Assembly (NCBI GenBank): GCA_946811695.1
Contig: OX328126.1
Span: 86,003,536 to 86,067,535, forward strand
DNA length: 64,000 nucleotides
Direction: 5' to 3'
Source of the DNA: Gonocerus acuteangulatus
Taxonomy: Eukaryota; Arthropoda; Insecta; Hemiptera; Coreidae
The notes under the pieces are model-generated. The model made no database searches, was not told the DNA's origin, and was given only the letters and a program-made list of their open reading frames with translations. Every line of letters begins with the position of its first letter. The first letter of the stretch is position 1. Shown in pieces: positions 50,801 to 61,259 of the stretch. Both the position numbers and the translations under genes were made by a program.

Positions 50801-50890
50801 TTAGAGTGTACTACTTCATATTTGATTCATATGACTCCAGTTTCATAAATATTACGGTGCCTTTTGATAAAGTATATTTATATAATTTAA

Positions 50891-51445
50891 GGTAAAACTG
50901 AAGGAGAGCGTCCTCAGCTACGATTTTCTTCAAAGTTTGCACTATAACGTATTTTGATGCACTAAACACGAATCCGTTGAAAAAAAAAACCCGCTCACAA
51001 CAAGGAAAGAAGTTATTAAGCACTAAAGTTCACTGTTATGGAGGTTATAAAAGACGGGGTAAACAGCTTATATGTAAACACGCGCGTGCGCAATAGTCCT
51101 TAATGACGAAGTGTAATTGAAATTTAGACTCACCTGTGGTAGCTGACTTGGTCGTGAACTGTCGCTTTTGGGCATACGTGCTATGTGTTTCCGCTCGCTC
51201 AAGAAAACATCAAAACCCCTAGTCAATCCAACTCGCAGAAATGAAAAGAATTCTATGCCCAAAAGTCGTCCAAGGCATTCTTCCCTAACCTTCATAACAG
51301 TGAACTTTTTTAAAAATAACTTCTTTCCTAGTTGAGAGCGGGGTTGTTTTTTTTTTCAACGGATTCGTGTTTAGTGCATCAAAATACGTTATAGTGCAAA
51401 CTTTGAAGAAAATCGTAGCTGAGGACGCTCTCCTTCAGATTTACC
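50891..51445. mobile_element. Foldback element FB-A, copy 3 (with 8-bp target duplication)
   Basis: 555 bp; ends GGTAAAACTGAAGG...TTTACC, family core AACGTATTTTGATGCACTAA, interior CTAGTCAATCCAACTCGC. Flanked by TAATTTAA on both sides (50883-50890, 51446-51453). An 8-bp duplication fits hAT-like or P-like integration. Confidence 0.82.
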
Positions 51446-51479
51446 TAATTTAATTACAACCTTAATAAGTAGGAAAACG

Positions 51480-51775
51480 GTAAGTGTTTGGCCATCAAGC
51501 AACAGACCAACCCGAAGAGAAGAGGTAGTCATTACAAGATTACGTATCTGACATTCGTTGCTGACACATCGCTATTTAATGACAAGACAAGACAGACCAG
51601 TTTGCGCCATATGCAATGCAAACTTGACTATTAAACACATACTGACTGATTGCAAAGAACGAGACAGACTAAATCTACCGCATGACATGAACGAACTTTT
51701 GACAGATAACTGTCCCCACTTAAACACAATACTCACTCACCTTAAAGACTCAAATATTTACAATTTCATGTAGCA
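51480..51775 (+). pseudogene. I-group LINE C-terminal fragment
   Basis: Reads RPTRREEVVITRLRI, a stop, HSLLTHRYLMT, then CAICNANLTIKHILTDCKER and an ending NIYNFM. It matches the end of LINE-1 here (RREEVVLARLRIGH, CEICEMPLTIEHIIIKC). Interrupted at 51786 by Gypsy copy 2. Confidence 0.75.
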
Positions 51776-51786
51776 CAACAGAATTT

Positions 51787-51916
51787 TGTAATAAGTACAA
51801 GCTTTAGCACCATAATGAATATATTTATTTATCATATGCAATTCTATTAACCTTTAGAACCACCTGTTAACCAGGTTAGTTCTATCTGATTTATGTAAGA
51901 CAAGCCAACCATTACA
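51787..51916 (-). repeat. Gypsy copy 2, 3' LTR
   Basis: 130 bp, TGTAAT...ATTACA; then the sequence runs 67 bp into the 3' end of pol before a deletion joins it to CTCTCTCTTTG of the RNase H/integrase linker. Confidence 0.9.
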
Positions 51917-51977
51917 CCCTTTCTTCTCTCGAAGATTGAGACGGCTTGGCTGTCTGATTCTCCTTCCACTCCTAGTC

Positions 51978-52322
51978 CTAACTCCCTCTCTCTTTGTAGA
52001 ATGGGCTATTCTCTAATCTAGTCCAGTCACCGGAGAGTATCGCTTCTTTTAAAAGTTGGCTTACTGCGTCTTCTTCTTGCGCTTTCATGAGTTTCTTGAG
52101 TCTTGAATCACTAATTCGTAAAGACGAAACAAGTTCTGAAACATGAAGTTCGATTTCGTCTAGAACATCTTTATCCCCAGGCTTTTCTAACGGATTTCTA
52201 GAAAGCAAATCAGGAGTTGTAAATTCTTTTCCTTTTATATATTGAACACGGAAGGTGAATGGTAACAACCTCATTCTAAATCTCTGTAGTCGTGCCGACA
52301 AGCTTGCAATAGGTTTCTGACA
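51978..52322 (-). pseudogene. Gypsy copy 2 RNase H-integrase linker fragment
   Basis: Reads ASLSARLQRFRMRLLPFTF, LLSRNPLEKPGDKD and stops at ENSPFYKERGS, equal to copy 1 residues of the same region. Cut at both ends by the rearrangement. Confidence 0.85.
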
Positions 52323-52330
52323 TAGAATTA

Positions 52331-53161
52331 TTGCAGTTGAGTAGAACTTATTCTAGCGCCATTATAGGAGCCTTCAAATTAATATTTTCTCGGCATGGTA
52401 TTCCATCTACAGTTAGAGCAGACAACAGCCCTTTCAACAGCAAGGAACTAAACAATTTTGCAAAGGAATATAACTTTGAGATAATTACATCAAGCCCAAG
52501 GTATCCGTCTTCGAATGGTCAGGCAGAACGTACTGTACGGATCGCTAAAGATATTCTTAAAAAGAATAAAGATTTCAGCGATGGCTTATTGGCATATAGA
52601 TCAACACCGCTGGAGTGTGGCTTTAGTCCTGCTCAGCTTTTATTTGGGCGGAGGATAAGGACAAGCTTACCAATCATAGAGGAACAATTGATCCCTGCTT
52701 GGCCAGATTTGGACTGGTATAGAAAATGGTGGGAGAATTCAAAAGCCCGGCAGAAGGAAAATTTTGATAACAGACATCGAGCCTGTAACCTTCGACACTT
52801 AAGGAAGGGTGAGAAGGTATGGGTGAAAAATTTAAAGAAATATGGGACCATTTTAGACAAAGGTCTTAATGAAAGAGAATATCTCATAGATGTTTCTGGG
52901 CGAATTTTTAGGAGAAACCGGGTGTTTATAGTACCCGGTGAATCACGATTTTCGCCTTTGGATTGTCCGAGACAGGAAGATGCAAAGAAAAGGAGTGAAA
53001 AAATTGATGTAAATAGTGGATCTAAAGAGGTACAAAGAAGATCAGAAGAGAAGGAGAGCCAGGAAGAAGGGAATAGAAGACAAGATAATGAAGGAAGAGA
53101 AGAAGGAGTTAGGACTAGGAGTGGAAGGAGAATCAGACAGCCAAGCCGTCTCAATCTTTGA
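52331..53161 (+). pseudogene. Gypsy copy 2 integrase C-terminal part, inverted
   Basis: Plus-strand frame from QLSRTYSSAIIGAFKLIFSR through VRADNSPF, SNGQAERTV to the Glu-rich C terminus; over 95 % like copy 1. It lacks the zinc finger and the first catalytic Asp. It reads opposite to the rest of the element. Confidence 0.88.
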
Positions 53162-53173
53162 GAGAAGAAAGGG

Positions 53174-53303
53174 TGTAATGGTTGGCTTGTCTTACATAAA
53201 TAAGATAGAACTAACCTGGTTAACAGGTGGTTCTAAAGGTTAATAGAATTGCATATGATAAATAAATATATTCATTATGGTGCTAAAGCTTGTACTTATT
53301 ACA
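53174..53303 (+). repeat. Gypsy copy 2, third LTR, inverted and internal
   Basis: A complete 130-bp LTR in the orientation opposite to the two outer LTRs. Its terminal ...TTATTACA joins pol sequence GTTTCTGACC directly. Confidence 0.92.
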
Positions 53304-55455
53304 GTTTCTGACCTAGAATTTCAACCAGAGGTTTGTGGTCTGTCAACAAATCAAATTTCATTCCTAAAATGAACTGCGAGAACCTTTCGCAGGCCCAAGT
53401 TAGTGCTAAAGCTTCTTTTTCAATTTGAGCATAGCGTGTCTCGACTGAACTTAAAGTTCGCGATATGAATTGAACTGGCATCCAGCCCTTAGCAAACTTC
53501 TGTTCTAGAGTGCCCCCGATTCCAAAGCTGGATGCATCAGCGCAAACACGTGTTTCCCTCTGTGGGTCAAATGTCGCTAAAGAGACGGCATCACTAACAA
53601 GTGATTTTAGTTTATTAAAATTCGTATCGTGTATGTTGGTCCACATCCAAGTATTTTTGCTACTCAATAATTCTCTCAAGGGTTTGGCATGATCGGAAAG
53701 GTGAGGGATAAATTTCATCAAATAATTAATCATACCTAGAAAAGACCTTAAGTCTTTCTGATCCTTAGGCTTTGGCATTGCCGAGATTGCTTTAACCTTT
53801 TCTGGATCGGGTTTAATACTGCCATTTTCCAAAACATGTCCTAGAAAGTTTAGCTTATTAACTTTAAAAATACACTTTTCTCTGTTAAGTGTGATCCCAT
53901 ACTCTTCTAAGCGATGTAAAAACTTGGTGAACCTATTATCATGTTCAGCTTCAGTTTCACCATAAACCAGAAAATCATCCGCTAAGTTAATAACACCTTC
54001 TAGGCCTTCAATTGCCTCAGACATTCTCCTTTGGAAGTGTTCAGGAGCAGATGAAATACCAAATGGTAAACGTTTAAAATAATATCTGCCGAATGGTGTA
54101 ATAAATGTAGTCAACTTTTGACTTCTTTCGTCCAAAGGGATCTGCCAGAAACCGCTATTGGCATCTAATTTAGAAAGAAATTTAGCAGAATTAAGCTTAC
54201 ACAGTAACTCATCAACAGAGGGTAATATAACTTTTTCTCTTACAACGAATTTGTTTAATTCAGTAAAGTCTACACAGAGCCGTATCGTGCCGTTTTTCTT
54301 AGGCACAACTACTATTGGCGAGCACCATTCTGTTGCTGCCGAAATAGGAACGATGATGTTTGACTTGACCATTCGGTCTAATTCAATTTGTAGTTTCCTC
54401 TTGAGAGGAATCGGAACTCGCCGGGGGCATGAAACAGAAAAAGGTTTAGCATTTGGAGCAAGCCGTATTAAATATGGGTCACCTTTGACCTCCCCAAGGC
54501 TTTGGAAAACTTTTGGAAATTCGTTTAAAATCTTATAATCATTTGGATGATTTGTTACTTCATCTACCATAAGCTTGAGTAGTTTAAAATTTGCTATGGC
54601 AGCCTTCCCTAGAAGTGGTTCTTTTTGTCCTTTTACAACATACACAGTTTCTGTATGGTCTATTCCATTTTTAGACATCACAACTTTAACTTTACCAAGC
54701 ACTTTTAGTTGGCTACTGCCTGCCCCATGAAGCTTTCTAGACGTTTTGTGCATCTCCAAACGCAGTTGTTCGATCATATTTGGACCACAGATGCATACGT
54801 CAGCTCCTGAATCGATTTTGAATCTGATGTCTTTCCCAATGACTTTTATATTTGTATAAAATAAATCATCTACCTGAGATGTTGCTGTAAAATGTAGAAC
54901 CCCAAGACTGCCGCAGCTGGAACTGGAACTCCTTCTGTCCACCTCGTCGACCTTCTTGGCAAAACGACAGGCTGACTTCCAATGGCCCCTCATCTTGCAT
55001 GAAAAACTAATAGAGTCCTTAGCTGGACATTTCTGACGATGTTCATCACTGTAAGCTGCTCCGCATCTGTAACAAGATCTATTAAAATCTTTTCTTTGGC
55101 TCTTTACTCGTTCTGGTCCCTTCGAAAGACGGCGATCTTTATTAGGATATTTCCTAGAAACAGCATCACACTCTACGATTCCAGGATTGTTATTTGATTG
55201 GCCACGGATCATGTCTTGTTGCGCCTCTATGACAGAAGCTAAACGGATGCGTTCAACAGCCTCATCTATCTTCAACTCTTGACGTAACTGTAGTTCAGTA
55301 GAAAGATGTCTGTCGGCTAGGCCAGTAACTAATTTCAGCAATAACAAGTCTTTTCCGAAATTACAATGTTCACAAGCCCAGTCACATTTGGCTGCTAATT
55401 TGTACAAGTCCTGTATATAATTGTCTATCTGTTCAGTCGGTGCCTGTGTTCTCAA
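53304..55455 (-). pseudogene. Gypsy copy 2 gag-protease-RT-RNase H
   Basis: 718 open codons: gag C-terminal half (CDWACEHCNF..., QLRQELKIDEAVERIRLA), zinc knuckles (second one missing its first Cys, a different loss than in copy 1), protease DSGADVC, RT with LADDFLVYG, RNase H start with CADASSFGIGG. It ends at the junction with the inverted LTR. A frameshift separates it from the gag start. Confidence 0.9.
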
Positions 55456-55810
55456 AAGAAATTTTGAACGTTCGTAAGTTTTTTCTTAGCCTGAAATGAT
55501 CGTCAATATGTTTCTTCACCTGGGCATAAGTGTTTCTTTTATCCGGAGGTAAACCAATAGAGGTTAGAAATTCATCTCCCTCCAAACCCAAAGAATAAAT
55601 AAAAAAATTAATTTGTTGGCATTCACCTTTGTTACTGAGACTGCTTGCTGACCTGTAAATTTCAAACCTTCGTATCCATTGCGGCCATTTCGAACAATCT
55701 TGGAAGTTAAATTCTTCAGGAGGCTTAACTTCAAAGCCAGTAGTTCCTTCCTCTCTTGAAGACTTCAAAGCTTCCAAAGAAGCTTTTGTAATTTCTTCAA
55801 TTGAAGACAT
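55433..55810 (-). pseudogene. Gypsy copy 2 gag N-terminal part
   Basis: MSSIEEITKASLEALKSSRE, then PPEEFNFQDCSKWPQWIRRF and AQVKKHIDDHFRLRKN: the typical start of Gag in this arthropod Gypsy group. ATG at 55808-55810, 25 bp after the primer site. A one-base frameshift at about 55455 ends it early. Confidence 0.85.
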
Positions 55811-55981
55811 TTATTTTATTTTTTTTTTAATTTACCGCTGCCACCATGTAATAAGTACAAGCTTTAGCACCATAATGAATATATTTATTTATCATATGCA
55901 ATTCTACTAACCTTTAGAACCACCTGTTAACCAGGTTAGTTCTATCTGATTTATGTAAGACAAGCCAACCATTACAAATTT

Positions 55982-56741
55982 ATTAAGACATGTATGACTT
56001 AACGTGAAGTGTAGTAATGGACAGAGTCCTGAAACTTTAAAAAAAGGAATTACTTGGATGCATAACAATTTTTTAAACTTTCAAGCAAGAGCTATCTAAA
56101 TTTCCACAAAACCCTGAATGTTTGAATTTCTTAATTAGATGATATTAGATTCTACCGCCAACATTAAAAAAGAGCAAGTCGCTATGTTCGCGAGCTCTTA
56201 AAATCAATAAATAAATAATAAGTAGGTAAATGAAATGATGCATGTAATATGTGAAATAGAGATTCAAAGAAATTTTGAAATATTTTCTCAATTTTCAAAT
56301 TGTTCATGATTTGTTGGTGGTCAATAATATGCAATATTTATTATAAAATACATTCATTGTATTCAAGTCTGTTCACAATGGTATGAAATAATATTTACCT
56401 CACTTTTGCTTATCCACCACAATAACTCACTGTTACTCCAATATTCTTACATATTTGAGTACAAAAATAAAGTAGAGCTTCCAAAAATCCTGTTTCTTGA
56501 TGAAAACACTAATATTAACGTGAAATAGAACCACAAACAACTGCGAAAACACTTGTTATCAGCAATCACTATGTAACAAATGCCACAGGTATACCTTTGT
56601 ATACCTCCATTTTGACAACGTCAGTGGCGCCGCCATCGGTAATGTTAATTCCCAATTCTTCAATAGAATTATTTAAATGTTTTAGTATATGTTGTGTGTT
56701 TGTGCATTCGTATATTCGTACCTCTTTGCTTGGAAAACGAG
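55982..56741. other. Region upstream of the sloth pair
   Basis: No ORF of note. It should contain the promoter of the bicistronic gene; no TATA box is evident. TSS not locatable by eye. Confidence 0.4.
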
Positions 56742-56799
56742 ATGTTCAATAAATCGCCCAATTATAAACTCGATTAAAAAGAAGGTTATGCAGTCCTGA
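56742..56799 (+). promoter_or_regulatory. Two upstream ORFs before sloth1
   Basis: uORF1 at 56742-56777 (11 codons plus TAA) and uORF2 at 56788-56799 (ATG CAG TCC TGA). The second ends two bases before the sloth1 ATG. If in the 5' leader, they would limit or tune initiation at sloth1 and affect sloth2. Confidence 0.4.
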
Positions 56800-56801
56800 T
56801 A

Positions 56802-57029
56802 ATGAGGAGCGATTTCCTAAAACAGATCCTTGATAAATGGCCTGGGAAAAGTTCACTTGGAATATATAGATTTATGCCCATTTTCTTTGCTTTGGGTGCA
56901 GGCTTGGAATATACTATGATAAACTGGGATTTCAAAGGTAGAGTTAACTTTTATAGAACGTTTAAAAGAAGCCAAATAGAGAAGTTGGTAGAAGAAAGAG
57001 TAAGAGAGATTCATCTGTCAAATCATTGA
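56802..57029 (+). CDS. sloth1: Sloth1-like peptide (UQCC5/SMIM4 homologue), first cistron
   Basis: 75 residues. The N-terminal part LDKWPGKSSLGIYRFMPIFF is the hallmark of SMIM4/UQCC5 (PGK..FGIYRF.PFFF..G...E). One membrane segment at about residues 24-41, then a basic, charged C terminus (RSQIEKLVEERVREIHL). In animals this peptide sits in the inner mitochondrial membrane and helps assemble complex III. It shares one unspliced stretch with the next ORF, five bases downstream. Drosophila is reported to encode Sloth1 and Sloth2 from one transcript. The longer 5' leader has two uORFs. Confidence 0.88.
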   Translation: MRSDFLKQILDKWPGKSSLGIYRFMPIFFALGAGLEYTMINWDFKGRVNFYRTFKRSQIEKLVEERVREIHLSNH

Positions 57030-57034
57030 CTAAA

Positions 57035-57226
57035 ATGCCTGCTGGAGTGAGCTGGGGTCAGTATTTTACTGTTTTGGGAGCATCACTACTTTCTATGTTT
57101 GCAGGAGCTCAGATTGTCCATGTTTTTTACAGACCCCTTGATGACTTAGAAACTCTAGTCCAATTAGAAGTTGAGAAGAAACTCAAAGAAGAAGGAATTA
57201 AAGGTGTCCCAAAAGGTTCTATGTAG
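57035..57226 (+). CDS. sloth2: Sloth2-like peptide (UQCC6/BRAWNIN homologue), second cistron
   Basis: 63 residues from ATG at 57035: MPAGVSWGQYFTVLGASLLS, then MFAGAQIVHVFYRP and a Lys/Glu-rich tail. MPAGV....Y.....ASLL.M.AGA..VH..YRP is the BRAWNIN (C12orf73) signature. One membrane segment, residues 8-30. It partners Sloth1 in complex III assembly. A TTG six bases upstream would also be in frame, but the family starts at MPAGV. AATAAA poly-A signals at about 57263-57275 fit a common 3' end. Confidence 0.88.
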   Translation: MPAGVSWGQYFTVLGASLLSMFAGAQIVHVFYRPLDDLETLVQLEVEKKLKEEGIKGVPKGSM

Positions 57227-57239
57227 TTATTTTAGGAAC

Positions 57240-58273
57240 AATGAATGTATTTAAAAGGAATGTAAATAAATAAATAAGCTATGAAAAATATTATTATTTT
57301 TTAATTTATATTAATATTTATTCCAACAATCCTAAGTGAAGTATTTTCAAAACCACTTTATTTGCTCAGTACTAGTTCATAATTCAATAAATATTGCTTT
57401 TCATAATTTCTGCCTGGGATGTTCGGCCATCTGGTGCAATTCAAAGCTACTTCTTCTGCAATATAATGTACACTTATAACCGAAATTCCCTATAGCATAA
57501 TGCTTATCTGATAAATGCCTAAATTACACTAAGTATTTTGTTCCTACTTTTTTGGGGGGTGAAAAGTTTGTACTCAATATATTAGTGTTTCAGTACCATA
57601 AAATATGTAATTGGAAGAAAACTGAATGTGAATCATCAAAATAATTATTGATTTAAAAAATATTACTACTATATTAATTTGAGAATATACTTTGCGTATG
57701 AGTTAGCATAGTCCCATTTATATATAAAATAAAGCATATATAAATAATTATTTTCCACATTACAGGCCTTTAATCAGACCATGCGAAGCATACATGACTA
57801 CATTTTTTCTTTTTCCTCCAGTACTACTTCATTCGTTCACTAAAGAACGAAGTGGTCCTTTCTTTGGACCACTTCGGCCTTTCATGCGTATGTTTTTGAG
57901 GTCCCTGCGCCTGAACCCATAGTTTGTTTGACTCGCACTGCCTCTCAGAAAATGAATGTTTTCTGATTTGTTTTACGTTTTTTTTTCTCTGTTCGACCTT
58001 CAAATAACCTCTAGGAAAAGGCGTAATGGTCAAACAAACTACGGGTTCGGACTCAGGAACCTCAAAACATACACATACATTTTTTCAGAATGTTCCCACA
58101 GTTTTTTCTCTTATTTGACTTTCAAATTACCTTGAATCTGATATGACGAAGTTTAATTTGTTGTCATATGTCCAAGCCTAAGGTCTCCTTAAGATAGCAT
58201 CCTACTGTTGTGTGCCTATAAATTACCAACTTACTACATTTTTATATAGTGAAAAGCTTTGATTAACCTTCCA

Positions 58274-58319
<46 letters not shown>

Positions 58320-59547
58320 TGCTCTCTTTACTATAATCTACAAATGTCCTAATGAAATTTAATCAAGAGTTTTTTTTAAAATAGTATGGCAAGTGAGTAA
58401 CTTAAAAATAATGTCTGTTCTTCAAAAAACGATAAAGTTCTTTATCAGAAATATACTTGGTTTCTAAATGTTTGTGTATTCACTAATTTCACCACAACCG
58501 TAGCTAATCTCTATGTTCGACAATAACTTAATTTTATACTGTAAAATGGGTGGTGAAATTGGTAAGATGTGTGGTGAAATTGGTACAAACTTGCTTATAT
58601 ATTTGTCTGAGAGCAAAGAGACAAATATATAGATACACATTCGTCTGTTGGCACACTTTGGGCTAAGTTCGACCCTTTGGTATTTGTTAAATAAAAATAT
58701 CCTAGCAGTATTGGTTTGTACCAATTTCACCACACTGTACTAATGTAACACCTTTTTTAAGGTACTGGACCCAGGGAAAGTAAACAATTTACATAAATAT
58801 AAATTATATTTAAATATCAAACAATATATACATACGCTAATTAACAATATTTACAGATAAGTACATTATAGTTTATTTTTTAACCCAATCATTTTTCTTC
58901 TGGAGATTTCCTATGTTTATCACAAAGTAATTCAAATAATCTAATGGAATTATACCATAATATTTAACCGGTAAAATTGAAATATTATCTAGTCAGCTCA
59001 GAGTAATCCGAACGATTAGGAAAGTAGACCAAATAAATTAGCACAACTAACATATTGACAATTTATAAGATAGTATTTTATGTCCTTAATATTTTTCTTT
59101 AAAATAATTTAGTCAGAAGGTTACAGATTGTAAACTGCTTAAAAATTGGAGAGAACTTACGTTATAATGAAGAATTATAAATAATTGTACATATTTATAA
59201 TTCTTCCACGTTTTTCTGACCAATCAGGTATATACTCTTTTTTGGATTTATGTGGCATAGGTAAAAAAATCGTAGCTAATTTTCCTTTTGTATCACTTTA
59301 TTAGCTCTTTGACAAACATTTTAGAAGTGGACTTTAAAACATAATATATTAGCGTTAAGTATTTTATTGGAACAACTGAAATGATAATTCAAAAATTGTT
59401 TAGGACGTAATGGCCCCTGAGGAGGTGGCATGTAGGGTAAGAAGCTAATAAAGTGGTACAAAAGAAAAAGAAGGTACTATTTTTTGACCTATGGCAAATA
59501 AAAACAAAAAAATAACTTAAGTCAGTGACAATATAAGAATGATGATA
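57240..59547. other. Intergenic region between sloth pair and DDX49
   Basis: No gene. It contains a foldback at 57886-58075 (arms about 45 bp: TATGTTTTTGAGGT...GTTTGTTTGAC and the complement), a hairpin at 57847-57875 (CGAAGTGGTCC / GGACCACTTCG), and a (TA)n(CA)n microsatellite at 58278-58318. Confidence 0.5.
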
Positions 59548-59707
59548 GGTTCCCATGGTGTAGCAGCTAATGCCTTGGATTCTCATGCGAGATGAGGGTT
59601 CGAGTCCCATTTGGATCAGGGATTTTTCTCATTTAAGGGTGTATTGAGAAGATATTCTGCTGTGCCATGGATGTCTGCACTAATGGCCTAGAAGTTGGTA
59701 AAAAAAA
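59548..59707 (+). mobile_element. tRNA-derived SINE with shared tail
   Basis: The head begins GGTTCCCATGGTGTAGCAG, like a Gln-type tRNA, with B box GGGTTCGAGTCCC. The tail reads GCACTAATGGCCTAGAAGTT and then A8. It lies just beyond the DDX49 stop codon, antisense to it, and may be in or next to its 3' UTR. Confidence 0.82.
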
Positions 59708-59758
59708 CATGAGTAGTTTTGATAAAAATACAATTTTATTTTCATTTTCTTTCTAAAA

Positions 59759-61132
59759 TCATTCTCTTGTCTCTTTGGTCTGTTCAGTTAAGAGTTTTCT
59801 TTTCTTTTTCATTTCTGCCTTCATCTTCTTCTTTTCTTTAATTTTTTTCATAATTCTTTTTTCGATTTCTGAAGGGTCTTTGCCATTCATAATTAACTCT
59901 TTCCTTTTATTTATTGCTTTCCTTTCATAGAAATCTGATTGTTCTAATTCAATCTCGCATTCTCTTTTTGTAATCGATATTTGCATGAATATTTTAGCCA
60001 CTTCTTTATTACTTACCGGAAATTCAACTAATTTTGTGTTTATTTTCTCTTCTATTGCTTGAAGCAATGTAATTTCTTCAGGAGTTACAATAGATATGGC
60101 GAAACCTTTCCTTCCTGCACGAGCAGTCCTTCCTACACGATGAATATAGTCCTTTGGAACTTGTGGAACGTTATAATTTAACACAAGCTCGACAGCAGGG
60201 ATGTCTAATCCTCTACTTGCGACATCAGTAGCAACCAACAGAGGTACAAAGTCAGACTTAAATTTGCTGAGGGAATTTAGTCGTTCCTTCTGAGGCATCA
60301 TTTTATGAAGTGGTACGTTCTTGAAGCCGACTATATTTAAAGTCATTGAGAGCAGGTGACAATTTTTGCAAGTGTCGGTAAATAGTATGACAGAGGTATT
60401 TTTATGTTTTGCAAGAAATCTTCTTAATACTTCAACTAAATATCCATCTTTCACATAACCAGGACAGAGTACATAATACTGCTCCAACTGATCGACAGTT
60501 GCAACCTCTGCATTTTCTTGCCAGAGGAAAACTTCTTTCCGAGCTACAGCTTTTACTTTATCTAGGGTGTCAGTCATAGTAGCACTGAACATAAGAATCT
60601 GCTTATTTTTAGGCAAACAAGAAAAAATACCTTGAATTTCCTTGTCATATGGTCCTCCCAAGAGTTTGTCAGCTTCATCTAATACCAAGTACTTTATCCT
60701 CTTGAAATGAAATGTATCGCAGCTGTTGAGGTGGTCAAACAACCTGCCTGGGGTCGCAACCACAATGTGTGGTTTTCTTGAAAGCTCTTGGCCTTGTTCG
60801 ATCATTTCAACACCACCCACTACAATGCAGCATCTCAGGGACATAGGTTTACCCACGACATTGAATGCATCACCTATTTGGTATGCAAGTTCCCTTGTAG
60901 GGGTCACTATTACAGCAAATATTCCGTATGGATCTTCTGAGAGCTTTTCCAAAATAGGCAAGGCAAACGCAAGGGTTTTCCCCCGACCAGTTTTAGCCAC
61001 TCCAATGACATCTTTTCCAGACAGAACCTCGGGTATACAATGTTCTTGTATAGGCGTAGGGCTGGTGATTCCAACTGTCTGCAGCTGTCTACACAATGAC
61101 GGGCTCAGAGATAAATCGGAAAATAACTTCAT
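59759..61132 (-). CDS. DDX49: ATP-dependent RNA helicase DDX49 (yeast Dbp8 homologue)
   Basis: 457 residues in a single exon. All DEAD-box motifs are present: Q motif PTPIQ (25-29), motif I AKTGRGKT (46-53), PTRELA (78-83), TPGRL (127-131), DEAD (152-155), SAT (183-185), ATDVASRGLD (301-310), HRVGRTARAGR (331-341). DDX49-specific stretches include LPILEKLSEDPYGIF, ELSRKPHIVVATPGR and the linker QISITKRECEIELE. The C terminus is Lys/Glu-rich, as expected for a nucleolar helicase. The family acts in small-subunit rRNA processing. Residue 50 is Arg where almost all DEAD-box proteins have Ser or Ala. Start: first Met, which gives the family's usual N terminus. AATAAA on the minus strand lies about 20 bp after the stop. 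Confidence 0.95.
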   Translation of the reverse strand: MKLFSDLSLSPSLCRQLQTVGITSPTPIQEHCIPEVLSGKDVIGVAKTGRGKTLAFALPILEKLSEDPYGIFAVIVTPTRELAYQIGDAFNVVGKPMSLRCCIVVGGVEMIEQGQELSRKPHIVVATPGRLFDHLNSCDTFHFKRIKYLVLDEADKLLGGPYDKEIQGIFSCLPKNKQILMFSATMTDTLDKVKAVARKEVFLWQENAEVATVDQLEQYYVLCPGYVKDGYLVEVLRRFLAKHKNTSVILFTDTCKNCHLLSMTLNIVGFKNVPLHKMMPQKERLNSLSKFKSDFVPLLVATDVASRGLDIPAVELVLNYNVPQVPKDYIHRVGRTARAGRKGFAISIVTPEEITLLQAIEEKINTKLVEFPVSNKEVAKIFMQISITKRECEIELEQSDFYERKAINKRKELIMNGKDPSEIEKRIMKKIKEKKKMKAEMKKKRKLLTEQTKETRE

Positions 61133-61259
61133 GCCAAGAAAATTAGAAAATGACTTAACTCAACAAAAAGCAATCCCGAGAACGACCCAGACCTTAACAA
61201 GCTTGATAAACTTAAAAGTTTTTGTTCAATCGCGAAGGATTAAGCTAGTTAATGAAGAC

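Larger units (their letters stand above)
51787..55976 (-). mobile_element. Gypsy LTR retrotransposon, copy 2, rearranged, with target duplication
   Basis: Outer LTRs at 51787-51916 and 55847-55976, flanked by AATTT on both sides (51782-51786, 55977-55981). Inside: a minus-strand RNase H/integrase piece (51940-52322), an inverted integrase C-terminal piece plus an inverted third LTR (52323-53303), and gag-protease-RT on the minus strand (53304-55810). Primer site TGGTGGCAGCGG abuts the 5' LTR (55835-55846). The integrase zinc finger and part of its core are missing. Confidence 0.92.

Noticed and set aside
57026..57034. TTG start giving a three-residue longer Sloth2
   Set aside because: The family starts at MPAGV, and the ATG at 57035 is a normal start.
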